A DNA stretch of 64,000 nucleotides, taken from Aquatica leii. Taxonomy: Eukaryota > Arthropoda > Insecta > Coleoptera > Lampyridae. The position numbers were made by a program, and so were the translations under genes. Each line of letters opens with the position of its first letter. The first letter of the stretch is position 1. Location of the stretch: the NCBI GenBank assembly GCA_035610365.1, contig CM069432.1, positions 266,969,177-267,033,176 of the forward strand. Reading direction: 5' to 3'. The notes under the pieces are model-generated. The model was not told the origin of the DNA and searched no databases. It worked only from the letters and a program-made list of their open reading frames with translations. Of this stretch, positions 33,771-44,690 are shown in pieces.

Positions 33771-34974
33771 TCACAGTCCGTAATCGGTATTAGATATTTT
33801 GGCGTCGATCCTTTTCAGGTACGCTGGGCAGATGTTAGAAGATGCTATGTGTTTGACAATGTCTCCTTTATGGCCGTAGCGAACGCAGTTTTGCGCATAT
33901 GAGATCTCGCCCAAGTTAGGGCATGTTTTGGTCTTGTGCTTTTCAGCACAATCGCCGCACTGTATCTCGCTTTTACAGTTGGGAGAGAAATGGCTAAATT
34001 TCTGAGAATTCAAGAATTTCGTTACTCGGATATGGTCATTGACCTTACAAGCATTCCAGGCAACATATACTCGACGCGAGACCAAAAGATATCGTCTAAC
34101 TTCTGAGTGGATCTCAAGGATCAAATTACAGTTTGCCCTATATATAGGACCCAGCAAAATAGTGCTTTGAGATATACGTTGGCTAAATGTAACACTTCGT
34201 CGGAAGCGTCGTGGAAATTTTTTTCTTTCATCTGCTCAAGGGCAGGTTAGAAGGAACGTCTTGGATAGTAATACTGGGTAACGACTGGCCTTTGGCCTTA
34301 ACCACAAGGTTGGCTTGCTCTAGAACGGCCGTAGGTATTTTTATGAGGTCCACTTTTTCGGATTTGAATCAAATTGCATTGCTGCCCATTTTGGTCACAC
34401 CGTCCAGTTTAAAGTCGTATTTCTAAGAATCTAGGATTTTCATAGGAGCTGTCTTTGTTTCGTCAACAGTCTTCTACAGAGATTCAGGATTTGTAACAAT
34501 GACTACTACCTGAAAACAGAAGCGACTGATTTACCTTAGGGGACATACTTTGTCGACAATTTTGGATCTAGCCGCTTGGGCATAGGATGTTTAAGCTGGA
34601 GCTGCAGCTGCGGTTGTGGTTAGTTTGTTTGTTACACTTTGCAAAGCTGTTTAAACGTCTCGAAGGGCATGTGAAATTTCGGCAGATTGCTGCGGCATGC
34701 ACTAGGATTTGTGGGATGAAAGAAAGAAGCCTTGAATTATGCCTAGAATTTCGAGCATTTTGGATTTCTTAGTTAAAGCTGCGATTTCGGTTTCGAAAGA
34801 CTTATCAACATCATCAAACAAGGTACCTGACTCTTGGTTATCGCCGTAGTAGTCTGGGATGCTTTGAAGAGGATTCAACCCTCTCCATAATGAAGGTTGA
34901 TGGAACAGAGGAGGATACGCGCGACAACGCGGCGCTCGTGGAGTGCCGACTGAAAAAAGAACTGGTTGCCTCAT
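33771..34974 (-). pseudogene. L-c ORF1 with zinc-knuckle region
   Basis: 33771-34157 is an open 128-codon piece containing VYVAWNACKVNDHIRVTKFL, CGDCAEKHKTKTCPN, NCVRYGHKGDIVKHIASSNI and the end RIDAKISNTDYGL. The first knuckle has lost its cysteines (FLNSQKFSHFSPNC), the second and third keep most of theirs. 34211-34974 carries the broken N-terminal half. Non-LTR ORF1 proteins bind element RNA. It matches L-a ORF1 at 11590-12651. Confidence 0.7.
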
Positions 34975-35166
34975 ACCTCAGAAAACGGTTGGGCTTATAG
35001 CCTGCGTGTCGTTGCCCACATTTAACTTGGTGGAGATAAGAAAAAGCTTCTTAAAATGGAACAATTCTTACGCAAACTCAAAATATAAATAATTACAATA
35101 ATACAAAATTACTGTCGGCCTTAATTATCCGATTTCGCCTGATTGCTCACAATTTAAAAATCAATG

Positions 35167-36699
35167 TCCTTAAATTATCTAATGAATCTTATATGTATAT
35201 ATCAAGTCCCAATAGTTATCTTGTTTATTTTTACGCGGACATAAAAAGATTCGCCATCTCTGTTTAAGTCGAAGATTCGGAAAAAATTTAAACAATGCAA
35301 AAAATTCAGTTCAGTCTTATAAAATAAATTAGATAAATAAAAAGTGCAAATTCAGTGTTTTTGTATGTTTTATATTTTAATGTGATACTTAGTACATAGG
35401 CTATTTTTCAGTTCGTTAAAAAGAAAGTTATCTATAGTTAATTTTTCTTATTTTTTAATTAAGATAGTATGCATACGTTATATTCTTAGACAGATTTGCA
35501 TTATTTTGCATTTGATATTTAAGTATTTTTTCCAAAAACTTTTTAGACGTCTTCATTAATATTGTGTTATGCATATTTATGTAACATAGTCGGCATCTAT
35601 GTTAAGTACATCGGTGTGTACTAATAAAGTCGTTGTTTAGCGGGGCGGCTGTCATCTGCAGGACTATCGGTAAAGCAGATAATTGTAATTTATCGCCCCG
35701 GTTGGCTGAATAGCTTCATTGCTACGCCTTAATGAACGGTGTTATTCAAGAAACCCATCTGGTACTCAACAGTCTTTAGAGACGACGTAATCAAGTACGG
35801 TGTAACCCGATCTCTTTAAAATTTTACCACGTTACAACCGACATACGTGCTCCAGTAAAAAATTATTTTTACAAAACAATCGATTAAAATTTGTTTTATT
35901 ATTGGGTATTGATTTACTAAATTATAACGTATATTAAACGACACCGTCCTAATTTGATTTAGAGTATAAAAATACATGACTACATTTAAGTGTACATGTT
36001 TCTTTTTGCCGTAAATAAACTTGTAGTTGCCGCTTTTAACCGATCACTGATCTCTTTATATATTATATTAGCCTTTACTATCCTGTCATCTTGTGTTTCC
36101 ATTAAAAAATAAACGGACAGGTTTTCTTTAAAAATTAGATTCGGTTAATTATGATATATTGGGTATTAATTGTTGAATTTACCCAACAAATGCGCTATTC
36201 AAAGGATTAAAATGTTATTTCTACTTTTTTTTGGATTTATCATTTCGAAAAATACAAATCAAAAATTTTTTATCTAAGTTTTTAATAGGAATTATAAAAA
36301 ATTGTATTTGCATATAATGCTTTGCAAATTATAATTAATTCATATGAGTTTCACTATTTATATAAATTCAAAAATTGGTTCTGTTTTGTTGGGATTCTAA
36401 AATATGTTTTTTAGATTTTAAAGTGTGCGAATGTTAAATGAGTTACGCAAATGTAGCAGTACGACAAGTATAGGTTCTGAATATAGAATTTTGTAGTTGT
36501 TTGAATCTGAATTTTTTTTTGGTTCATATAGAAAAATATTTTGCAAGAGTCAAAGCTTTGTTTAGCAACTTGTTTTACTTTTATACCAGTAGCATCTATC
36601 TTTGTACTCAATGTTGGCATAATAAGATAAGTTTTTTGGGTTTAGACGGTCTCCATCAGAATCTGCTAACGTTTTGTCCATTTTTGTACAATGCTTTAT
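35167..36699. other. Mostly unassigned; possible LTR end near 35.6-35.8 kb
   Basis: AT-rich with one GC-richer block, 35620-35830, containing AATAAAG, then GGGGCGGCTGTC, and ATCTGGTACTCAACAG. This could be the R-U5 end of an unknown LTR followed by a primer site starting TGG, but no partner repeat or Gag was found. The rest holds nothing recognisable. Confidence 0.25.
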
Positions 36700-36932
36700 C
36701 AGGGTGTTAAAAAAATCGATCCATCTTGTAAACGCTTAAATTAGAAAAAGGTAGAGTTGTTTAAAGTATCTCTACATGCCGGTTGCAAAAATGTATGATT
36801 TTTGTATTTTTTTAAACGATTAAAAAAAACTAACAGCAAATTGTCGTTTCCACTTTTTAGGCTCTACAAAATTGCATTTTTAAATTTTTTAATTAATTCA
36901 ATTTTTTATGTTTATAAAAAAGAAACACCTTG
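36700..36932. mobile_element. Possible 233-bp MITE
   Basis: Begins CAGGGTGTTAAAAAAA and ends AAAAAGAAACACCTTG, imperfect inverted termini of the CAGGGTGTT type seen in mariner-group elements. Flanked by TAT-like sequence on both sides. No coding content. Confidence 0.4.
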
Positions 36933-37022
36933 TATTAGATAGAATTTTGTATTAAAAATTAAACGATGTATTACACATTATGGTTTTCAAGCCAGAAATA
37001 ATGAAAAAATGAGCTTTAATAT

Positions 37023-37426
37023 TGTTACGAATTTTAAAATTAATTTATTTATAAACTAAATATTTAAACAATTAGAACTACACGTAACTAATTAAAGCTA
37101 ACGATATTTAAGAAAAACACTTACATTAATTTATGTATTACTATCACTAGGTTCGCACTTTTTAATTTTATCTAAAACTGATACTTGTTTATGTTAACAA
37201 CACGTACGCTACCTATTTATCTTGTACTAGCAGGGGCACTTTATTTCTTTATCTTAGTACACACGTTAAAACCTTATTTATTTAAACCGACAAAAATCTT
37301 TTTCTCGATTCAATTCCAAAAACTACCCTTGGTTCCCTTGGAATACTTTTTATATATTTCTGTCTGGAATGTTCAACATACTTCGACCATTGTCTCAAAG
37401 TTGACAATAACTTCGAAAACGTTTCA
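37023..37426 (-). repeat. gypsy-2 3' LTR
   Basis: On the minus strand begins TGAAACGTTTTCG and ends with a form of the gypsy-1 LTR end (TTTAAATAAATTA...TAACA-like). A TATATAAAAAG promoter-like box is present (minus strand, near 37355). It lacks the heat-shock-type palindrome array of gypsy-1. Confidence 0.7.
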
Positions 37427-40400
37427 CTGTCCTTTTCTTAAAACTGTACTGTTCCAGAACAAGAGACTGGATGCGACACCGGTAGAAAGGACCGTGGCGA
37501 TAGCGGCAGTTCTTTTCATTTCGGCAATTTCCTTGAGCATAAAAGTAGCAGTTGATAGACTTTTTCTGACCCGATATTCTACTTGGATAGCAACTGCAGA
37601 CCAACACTCGAACGTCTGTTTCTTGGAAGACGACCTCCAACATATTTTTAACTGTCCTCTAATTCAGTTGATCTAAGGCACAGCCAAGCTTGGGTATTGC
37701 CAATTTTTTAATATTGTGAAACTCCATTTCTCTCCTGAGATTTTTATAATGCTCGCAGCAGCTTTTTGTATAACGGCTTTGCACGTGAGTACTTTTTAGT
37801 GACCAGATAGAAAATGAAGCGTTGGTCATCAAATAGTTTTAAAATCCCCGGTTGTTGTCTTTGTAGTTCATCTAACCGGTCAAACTTCTTCTTAAATACG
37901 ACTGCAACCCCTCAGGACATATCAAGATTCTCACTCACGCAATGTGCGATGGTGTAATATTTTCTTGTTTGGAACAGGTCTTGTTATTTTTCAGTTGTAA
38001 CTCCGAACCTAGCTCTTCCAGAACTCCCGTACATACTCATAAACTTATCATAGTCTATTCTTTCAACTTCATTTCTGATTCTGCTTGTTATTACTTTGAT
38101 TCGAACCTGAAATTGCACAACGTTGTTATCGCTAGTAAACGAGGCTAGAAGATCGATGTGGACCACTTTTAGTTTTTGGATGCGATATATGACGTCATTA
38201 ATACGATCCACGACTTCATAAACACCCACCCATTGCCTCTGCAGCTTCGGCGACAAACCATGTCTTCTTTGTGGAATACACAATCACATCATGTCGCCAA
38301 CTTCTTCTACTGGTCTTCCTCCAAATTCGAAGTCGCATGGCAGTCGTATTTCATTGTATATGCTATTAGGAAAACGTGCAAGTACTTATCCTAGTCTTTT
38401 TGCTGTTTAGACACTACTTTGGCTAAGTACTTTCCGATTGTTCGATTTATTTGTTTAACCATGACATCAGATGAGAATGAAGAGGTGTCGTCCTAGTTTT
38501 CTTAATTCCCAACAGAAGGCAAACTTCTTGAAGCACCGCAAATGCAAAGTTTTTACTAATACGTCTGTGATTATAGCTGCTTCTTGATTTGTCCATTTCG
38601 TGAAATAATCCATCACCACCAGGACGTATTTTTTTTCCGATCCAGATTATGGGAACGGCCCTGCGATATCAATTGCTACTCTCTCTAAAGGGCTTTCTAC
38701 ATTATACTGTTTCATTATTGCTTTGCGCTTTTTTGCTGGACCATTTCCTAATGCGCAGACCGTGCACTTACGACATCATTCTACGACGCTTTGCAGTTTA
38801 CCCAGTAAAACCTTTCTTGAATTATCCCCAATGTCATGTTTACGCCAAAGTGTCCTCCTGATGTACCATCGTGCAAATGTTTCAACGCCTGTGACGTCCA
38901 GATTTTTCGCACTACCAACTGCAATCTGTATTCCGTACTTTCGACACTCTCTAGGGATCACTTAAGAAGACCGTCTTCTACTTTCAGTCCCACTGCGCCC
39001 AGTACGCTTTCATGTTTCTGCCCAAAGCACTCACTACTTCCTAGGTTGGTTGTGCTCCGTTTTCTTTCTAGTTCAGGAGTAGTCTTATTTCGAGATTTTT
39101 CTTTTTCGCGACGCAACTGCTCAGGTTCCCACTTGTCATTAAGCGTAGCAGTTCTCCGGAGGCATTCGACTTTTTCTTGAAGTCGCGAACAATGGTTGCA
39201 GCTTGCCGAACATGGTCTTTTGGACAAGGCATCAGCGTTCCGATAACTGCTTCCGGCACGATGTTCTGTGTTATAGTTATACTCTTGCAGTCTTTCGGTC
39301 AATTTTGCTAATTGTCCTTCCGGATTACGGAACTGCAATAACCATTTTAAAGCGACGTGGTCCGTCTTTAGCAAAAATTTTTGTCTATACAAATATTTGT
39401 AGAACTGCTTTAGGGACTTGACGGTTGATAACAGCTCTCTCCTAGTCACGCAATAACTCCTTTCTAGCTTGCACAAAACTTTACGAAAATACGGGATGAC
39501 TTTCTCTCGTCCATCTTGCACTTGTGAAAGGATTTGCATCGGTATCCAAAACAAACTTTCCATCTTATCTTGGATAACTTGAAATTGGCGAAGTGACTAA
39601 GACCTGTTCTAGTTGATGCAAAGTGTTTTTGGAGTCTTCATTCCATCTAAATTCTGCTCTCTCTTCGCTCAGTTTTGTCAAAGGTTTGGCAATATTGGCA
39701 AATCCGGGCACAAATCGTGTATAATAGATGCCTAACTCAAGAAAACTTTGGATCTGATGGTTATTGATTAGTTTTGGCCAAGGTATTGTACTTTTTTCTT
39801 AAATACGTAGCACTTTTTTGTTGGAACACTTTTTTCAAGTTGTTCAAGTGTTTTTCGAACGATCTTCCAACTACGATCACGTCGTCTATGTAAACTAAAC
39901 GCTCCATCAAACGCTCTATCCTTGTAGGAGCCTTACACAGGCCGAAGAGCATCACAGTGAACTGTCACAAACTAGTTCCAATCGTAAAAATTGTGTTTTC
40001 ACGATACTTGGGTTTCAATTCTACTTGCCAGTAACCACTCTCTAAATCCAACGTGGAAAAGTACTAAGATCCTGACAGGGTGTCTAACGTATCGTCAATT
40101 CTTGGTAAAGAGTAGCTTCGATATTAATTTTATGCTTCACCACGTCAGTTCTTTGCTTTGAAACCATACATTTTTATACTGCTGGATCAACACTTTAACT
40201 TTAGCCATCTGGTCTTGACTGAGGTTTTGGCATTTGTAAGTAAGAATGTCCAATATATTTTGAGGGCACTTCTTTGGCGACGTATCTTCATTAGCATTCA
40301 CGCATCTCACAATTTGAAATACTGGCGTGGATTGACCTACCACGGTTTTCTTTTTCAACGTTACTGGACTTGAGTTGACATTCAAGATCCTTACTGGCAT

Positions 40401-40990
40401 CGTGTTTTTCACTCATTTTAAAGTTCTGCCAACAAGTAGTCTTTGATTAACTAAGTCGTCCTCCATTGGTTCAATAGCGCGAATGTAGCTTTCTCGAAGA
40501 TTTTCATCCAGGCGTGCCATCACCACACTTTCAGTCATTGCAGGCAGAGTCACGTCTTCACTCAATAAGACTCGCACTCTTTAAGTAATGAAAGGAATTT
40601 CTTCACCGTCGCTCTTTAGGACATCGTTTTTCATATTTTAGGATAACTTCTTCTGTGATGTCGGCTACCAGCGCATGATAGTCAAATGCTCTATTTCCGA
40701 AACCAATGGTTATTTTGACTTGTCCGTGTGTAGGTATTTAATCGCCCATCGCCGTTTGAAATCGTTTTGTTATTGGTGATGTATTCTCATTTTCCCGTAA
40801 TGTGTCCGATGTTTGTCGCTCCCGTGTCAACCAGTCACTGAACACTTCTTCCATTGATCTTGCCATCGCAATAAATACTGTGTATTGCTCTATATGGGAT
40901 ATCATTTGAATGGTAATTTCCGTGGCATGGCTTGTTGAAGTCGACTTTCACCCCATTTGGTTGACCTGTTTTAGTTTTCCGGACGCTTTT
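37427..40990 (-). pseudogene. gypsy-2 Pol with macrodomain and CCCH tail, broken
   Basis: Recognisable parts on the minus strand: protease-RT linker (40412-40137: VRILNVNSSPVTLKKKTVVG), reverse transcriptase (39955-39761: VYIDDVIVVGRSFEKHLNN, active site YIDD), RNase H (39563-38958: RRELLSTVKSLKQFYKYLYR, KTDHVALKWLLQF), integrase C-terminal part (38283-37984: SPKLQRQWVGVYEVVDRIND). Near 37820-37690 a macrodomain relic keeps LVTKK and shows GCALD where gypsy-1 has GCGLD. At 37643-37395 an intact CCCH finger reads CYFYAQGNCRNEKNCRYRH. In the RNase H end the two tryptophan positions that are stops in gypsy-1 can be compared: here the first is TGG (KWLLQF). Confidence 0.8.
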
Positions 40991-40999
40991 CTGGTCTTC

Positions 41000-41868
41000 T
41001 TCTGGGTTTAGTACAGCGTCGTCGTACGTGGCCCACTTCCATGCAGTTCCAGCACGTCACTGCTCTTCCTCGAGTTACTTGTTCCCAAAATATACGTCTT
41101 CAATGTTTTTCTGTCTGCGCGGGCATTTCTGCAGCACAACGGAGCTTATGGCTGCCTCGGTGCGACGCCTGTTTCGCCGCTTCGAACTCCAAAGCATGGT
41201 TTGAAGCGTCAACCAACGTCTTGGGTCAAGCGAAACGTAGGTTCTGTTGTCTCGAAAACCGTTTGAATAGCAAATTGCTCCAGGAAGGTGTCTGGTGCTG
41301 TAGGATACGGAAGCCTTGTCAGTTTGGCGATGTCAGCCTCAAACTTTTTAAGACTCTCCGCAGTTTTCTGAAGTCTGCAAAATTTCAAGCGCTTCTCCAC
41401 GTAAAACCACTATTAAAAACGTTGCTTATTCTCCAACCATTAGCTGTAGCTGCGGCTTCAAACTTGTTAGTGGTTTCTTCCCGATGATCCATTAAAAACT
41501 CTTCGCTCGTGACGTTATTTTCACCATTTATTTGTTTTATCTTTCTTCAACCAGTTTTATTCTGTCTTCTAATTTGTTCTCTATTGCTTCTATTTTCTCA
41601 TTCACAGATTCGCAAATTTCTTCTATTAAATTTAACATATCTGCTTGAGCTTCCTTTTGAACAATTTTAATTTGGGTTTCAATGTTCGTTCATATTTCTT
41701 CTTTGAACGTCTAGAATTTTCTATCAATTTTTCTTCTATTTTCTGGGTATTTTCAAATAATTTTTCTTTAGTTTTCAGAGAATCTTTACAAATTTTTTCT
41801 TTAATGTTTCTAGAATTTTCTTTCATATTATTATTTATCAATTCTTGACCATTTCTTATTGATTCCAA
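41000..41868 (-). pseudogene. gypsy-2 Gag, broken
   Basis: Starts near 41868 with MESIRNGQELINNNMKEN and a charged coiled-coil-like region (41868-41632). The capsid end (41400-41209) carries ADIAKLTRLPYPTAPDTFLE. Near 41080-41030 the minus strand encodes CWNCMEVGHVRRRC, an intact CX2CX4HX4C knuckle. The gypsy-1 Gag is homologous throughout but has lost two of these ligands. Several frameshifts. Confidence 0.75.
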
Positions 41869-41939
41869 AAATTCAAATAGTTTTGCATCATTTACACTTG
41901 ATAACGCGTTAGCGGGATAAATTAAAACACGAAGTTTAC

Positions 41940-42195
41940 TAAAACGTTCACTACTTTAACGAACTGGAACAACTATAACGACACGTATTAATCTTTTACT
42001 AGCACGGGCACTTTATTTATTTATCTTAGCACACTTATTATTTTAAACCGACAAAATCTTCTTCTCGATTTAGTTCAAAAAACTGACCTCGAGTTTCTTG
42101 GAATACTTTTTATATATTTCTGTTATCCGTGTCTAGAATGTTCAACATCTTGCGGTCATTGTCTCGAAGTTGACAATAACTTCGAGAACGTTGCA
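41940..42195 (-). repeat. gypsy-2 5' LTR (shortened)
   Basis: Matches 37195-37426 (ACTAG..GGGCACTTTATTT, AAACCGACAAAATC, TGGAATACTTTTTATATATTTCTG, TTGACAATAACTTCGA). The part next to Gag, and the primer site, cannot be recognised, so the LTR end and leader are probably deleted. Confidence 0.65.
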
Positions 42196-42400
42196 ATATT
42201 TTCTTACTCATGAATCTAGTAGGCGTTGGAACAATTGCAATATTTCTATATCATCTGTCATATTATTGTTGGAAACGTATCGTATTTTGAAGTTTTATTT
42301 GTTGTTATAAGTATTGAAAGTGTGTTAAGTTTTGTCGTTATTAAAATACTCATTCGTTAGTTTATTGTTTCGTGTTTTTGTTTAATTTATTTGTGTTACG

Positions 42401-43075
42401 ATGGAAAAAGGAAGCTCCACAAAGGAAGAAAAATTTGATATGTTGACTTGTTACGGTTTCTGCCACAAAATTTTGTAGCTGGTGAGGATATGTATTCTGA
42501 TAATTATCCTGAAGGAAGACAACCTAAGAAATCCATTTTTAGACTTTTGTGTATCTAATTTAAAAGAATTTGGTTTATTTAAAAAGCCTGTTTTGTTAAA
42601 AACAATTCAACGAAGAAAACAAATACTATTGTATCTGTTCTTAAAATTCCTAAAATATCAACAAGAATAATTAAGGATCGGACTGGGGTAGCTAGATCTA
42701 CAGCAAAGTTCATTTTACAAAGGAATAAATTTAGAGAGAGAAAGCGATCAATTTTCTACAAATGGTATACGAGTAAATCCAAAGATCAAAATTTTCTTTT
42801 TCAAATCATTTGGTTTGATGAAAGTATGATGACCAACAATGGCATTTTAAACCGGCGTAACAGACATTATTAGATAAGAGACAATCCTCATTTAAAAAAA
42901 GCAGCATCAACATCAATTTGGTTTTAATATATGGATAGACATTTTGGATAGCAGAATAATAGAACTTTTTATTTATCACAACAATTTATATTCTGAAAGG
43001 TATCTTGACCTTCTCTAAACTGATTTGGACAATGCCTTGGATGAATTTTCTTTAGCAATCATTAACAACTGTTAC
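42401..43075 (+). pseudogene. mariner-type DNA transposase relic
   Basis: Starts MEKGSSTKEEKFDMLTCYGF and continues through several stops with NLKEFGLFKK, VLKIPKISTRIIKDRTGVAR, then WFDESMMTNNG-LNRRNRHYW-RDNPH and a weak GP-F/Y block. 'DES...NxxxxNRxNxHYW' is a motif I know from a common group of insect DDE transposases related to mariner that cut and paste their element. The N-terminal helix-turn-helix region is also recognisable. At least six stops. It begins 205 bp right of gypsy-2. Confidence 0.55.
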
Positions 43076-43134
43076 CATTACAATTGACTGTCTATTGCGA
43101 AATAGAATATTTTCAGATTATCGCGGGAAATCTA

Positions 43135-44690
43135 GCTCTAATGAGCCTGCGCGGTTTCATTTACGCTGACGATACCGCTTTGGCTGCTCAATGCTCTACC
43201 TTCGAAGAAGTGGAGAAGAATCTCGAGGCAGGACTCAAAACTATGGGTCGCTATTATGTTGGCTATTCGTTACGTTACTGTAACCTATATCAGGGAGCAG
43301 CACAAAGTGAGTTGTAGGTGATCCGTGATGTACTGATTATAAAATAATTAAAAAAGCGCCAAAACGGGAAAAATATACACTACAGCTCTCGTTTAAATCT
43401 GTCAAACACTGAAGGTAAACAAATCAAACAACACAAATACAACAACAAAAATATCTTTATTGCAATGGTAACATAAAATAGAGTAAAATTGACAATCAGT
43501 AATTACGAAGTATAAGACTAATAAATCCAGTATCAGCAAATCCTTAGCGTCTACAACATCTCATACACGTAGGTGCATGAGTTAATAATATAAAAATATA
43601 ATTTAATAAGCAAACAAAAAATAAAAGTGGACTCAATGCAAATCTGGTAATTACGCAATTAGTAGCACAGCGCACTAACAGGCAATTACATTAGCATATC
43701 GACACAAATTAATCGTGACAACATATATACCTCAATCGCTTGTAACCACGTTCGATACTAACACAAGTTCCGAGATAACAAACATAAATTACTTACGGTT
43801 TTTTCAGAAACGCAACTAGTTAATGACACATCCAAACCAATCTCCTAAAATTTCTGAAAGTGTAACAAACAGACACACAATGACATCACAGGTAATGTTG
43901 CGTATAGATCATCAAATAATTATTCTAAACAGAATGCGCCAAATTTCCAACTGACTTTTGTACTGATACAATCGCATTGCCCCTGAATTTTCGAGATTAA
44001 TGCTCTAAAATATCAACTCGAAAGAGATGTACTTAAGAAATATTTAACAATTTTATCGTCACGTGTCAGCCTCGCTCGTGGCAATTACTCAACTAGGGCA
44101 GCAAAACTTTGACAGGTGCCACATACGAATCAAAGTTTTCACTGGGCGGAACGTTAGTTTCACGTCAAAAACGGGAAGCGAAAGTTATTATTTTTCCATG
44201 CGTAAAAATGAAAGTTACGTTCCGGGACAAAATTCATACAAACAAATTATGCTAAAATGCTTTTAACATAGCATACTACCTCCGACATAATCCGACCAAA
44301 ACGCCAGCGTGCGTTTTCCGTTTAAAAACCCACCAAGCGCTGAAGAAACTTGCAGTGAAATGGAAAGGAGAAAACCTCAAACAATAAAAAACACCGAAAT
44401 ACGTAGGAGTTATCCTCGATCGCTCCGTTACTTACAAAATACGAAAAAGAAAGTGTGCGTCAGAAACAACATTGTCAGCAAGTTTACTGAATGCAACTAA
44501 ATAGCAAACCCATCTACACTCCGTATATCACTCCGCTGCGGAGTATGTTGCGCTTGTGTAAAGTGACCCACTCCACATTCCAAAATGGTGGACATGGTAG
44601 TAACTGAAATGGCGAGGATAATATTCAGATGCCTCAAACTTACTTCAGTTGGCAAACCCTGAACGGCTGAAAGTGATGGAAGCCCAACAT
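43135..44690 (+). pseudogene. Non-LTR reverse transcriptase relic, split by a solo LTR
   Basis: 43135-43256 encodes RGFIYADDTALAAQCSTFEE and VEKNLEAGLKTMGRYY, the YADD active site of a non-LTR reverse transcriptase. After the solo LTR at 43257-44273 the reading resumes at 44274 with YYLRHNPTKTPACVFRLK, KWKGENL, KTPKYVGVILDRSVTYK: the thumb region 'NPxKTxxxxFxLK...LGVxLDRxLTYxxH'. Frameshifts and stops follow; the homology fades by about 44690 where the satellite starts. A family different from L-a to L-c. Confidence 0.7.
43257..44273 (-). mobile_element. Solo LTR, second LTR family (1,017 bp)
   Basis: Begins TGTTGGC and ends TAGCA (TG...CA). Flanked by TATTA (43252-43256) and TACTA (44274-44278), a 5-bp duplication with one mismatch, at Tyr-Tyr codons of the interrupted reverse transcriptase, which reads on afterwards. 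The minus strand carries AATAAAGATA (near 43455) and CCGTAAGT (near 43797-43790), the same layout as the element E LTRs but with little sequence similarity. Confidence 0.65.

Larger units (their letters stand above)
31785..35166 (-). mobile_element. Non-LTR copy L-c, 5' half (endonuclease start, ORF1, leader)
   Basis: 31785-31936 matches the L-a endonuclease region 11260-11410, continuing exactly where L-c stopped at 20686. After the inverted-repeat element (31939-33624) it continues into ORF1 (33780-34980) and the 5' leader, ending near 35166 with TGCTCACAATTT as in L-a. So one non-LTR insertion is now spread over 16 kb by later insertions. Confidence 0.75.
37023..42195 (-). mobile_element. 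gypsy-2: complete but decayed Ty3/gypsy element
   Basis: Ends are TGTTACGA (left) and GTTGCA (right; TG start mutated context on the minus strand), flanked by a perfect ATAT duplication at 37019-37022 and 42196-42199. LTRs at both ends share a stretch of about 230 bp. The interior, read on the minus strand, follows gypsy-1 in order: Gag, protease, reverse transcriptase, RNase H, integrase, macrodomain, CCCH finger. Stops and frameshifts are everywhere. Confidence 0.85.

Noticed and set aside
43257-44273. Non-coding insertion read at first as beginning at TGTAACC (43280)
   Set aside because: The reading frame of the split reverse transcriptase and the TATTA/TACTA flanks fit the borders 43257 and 44273 better.
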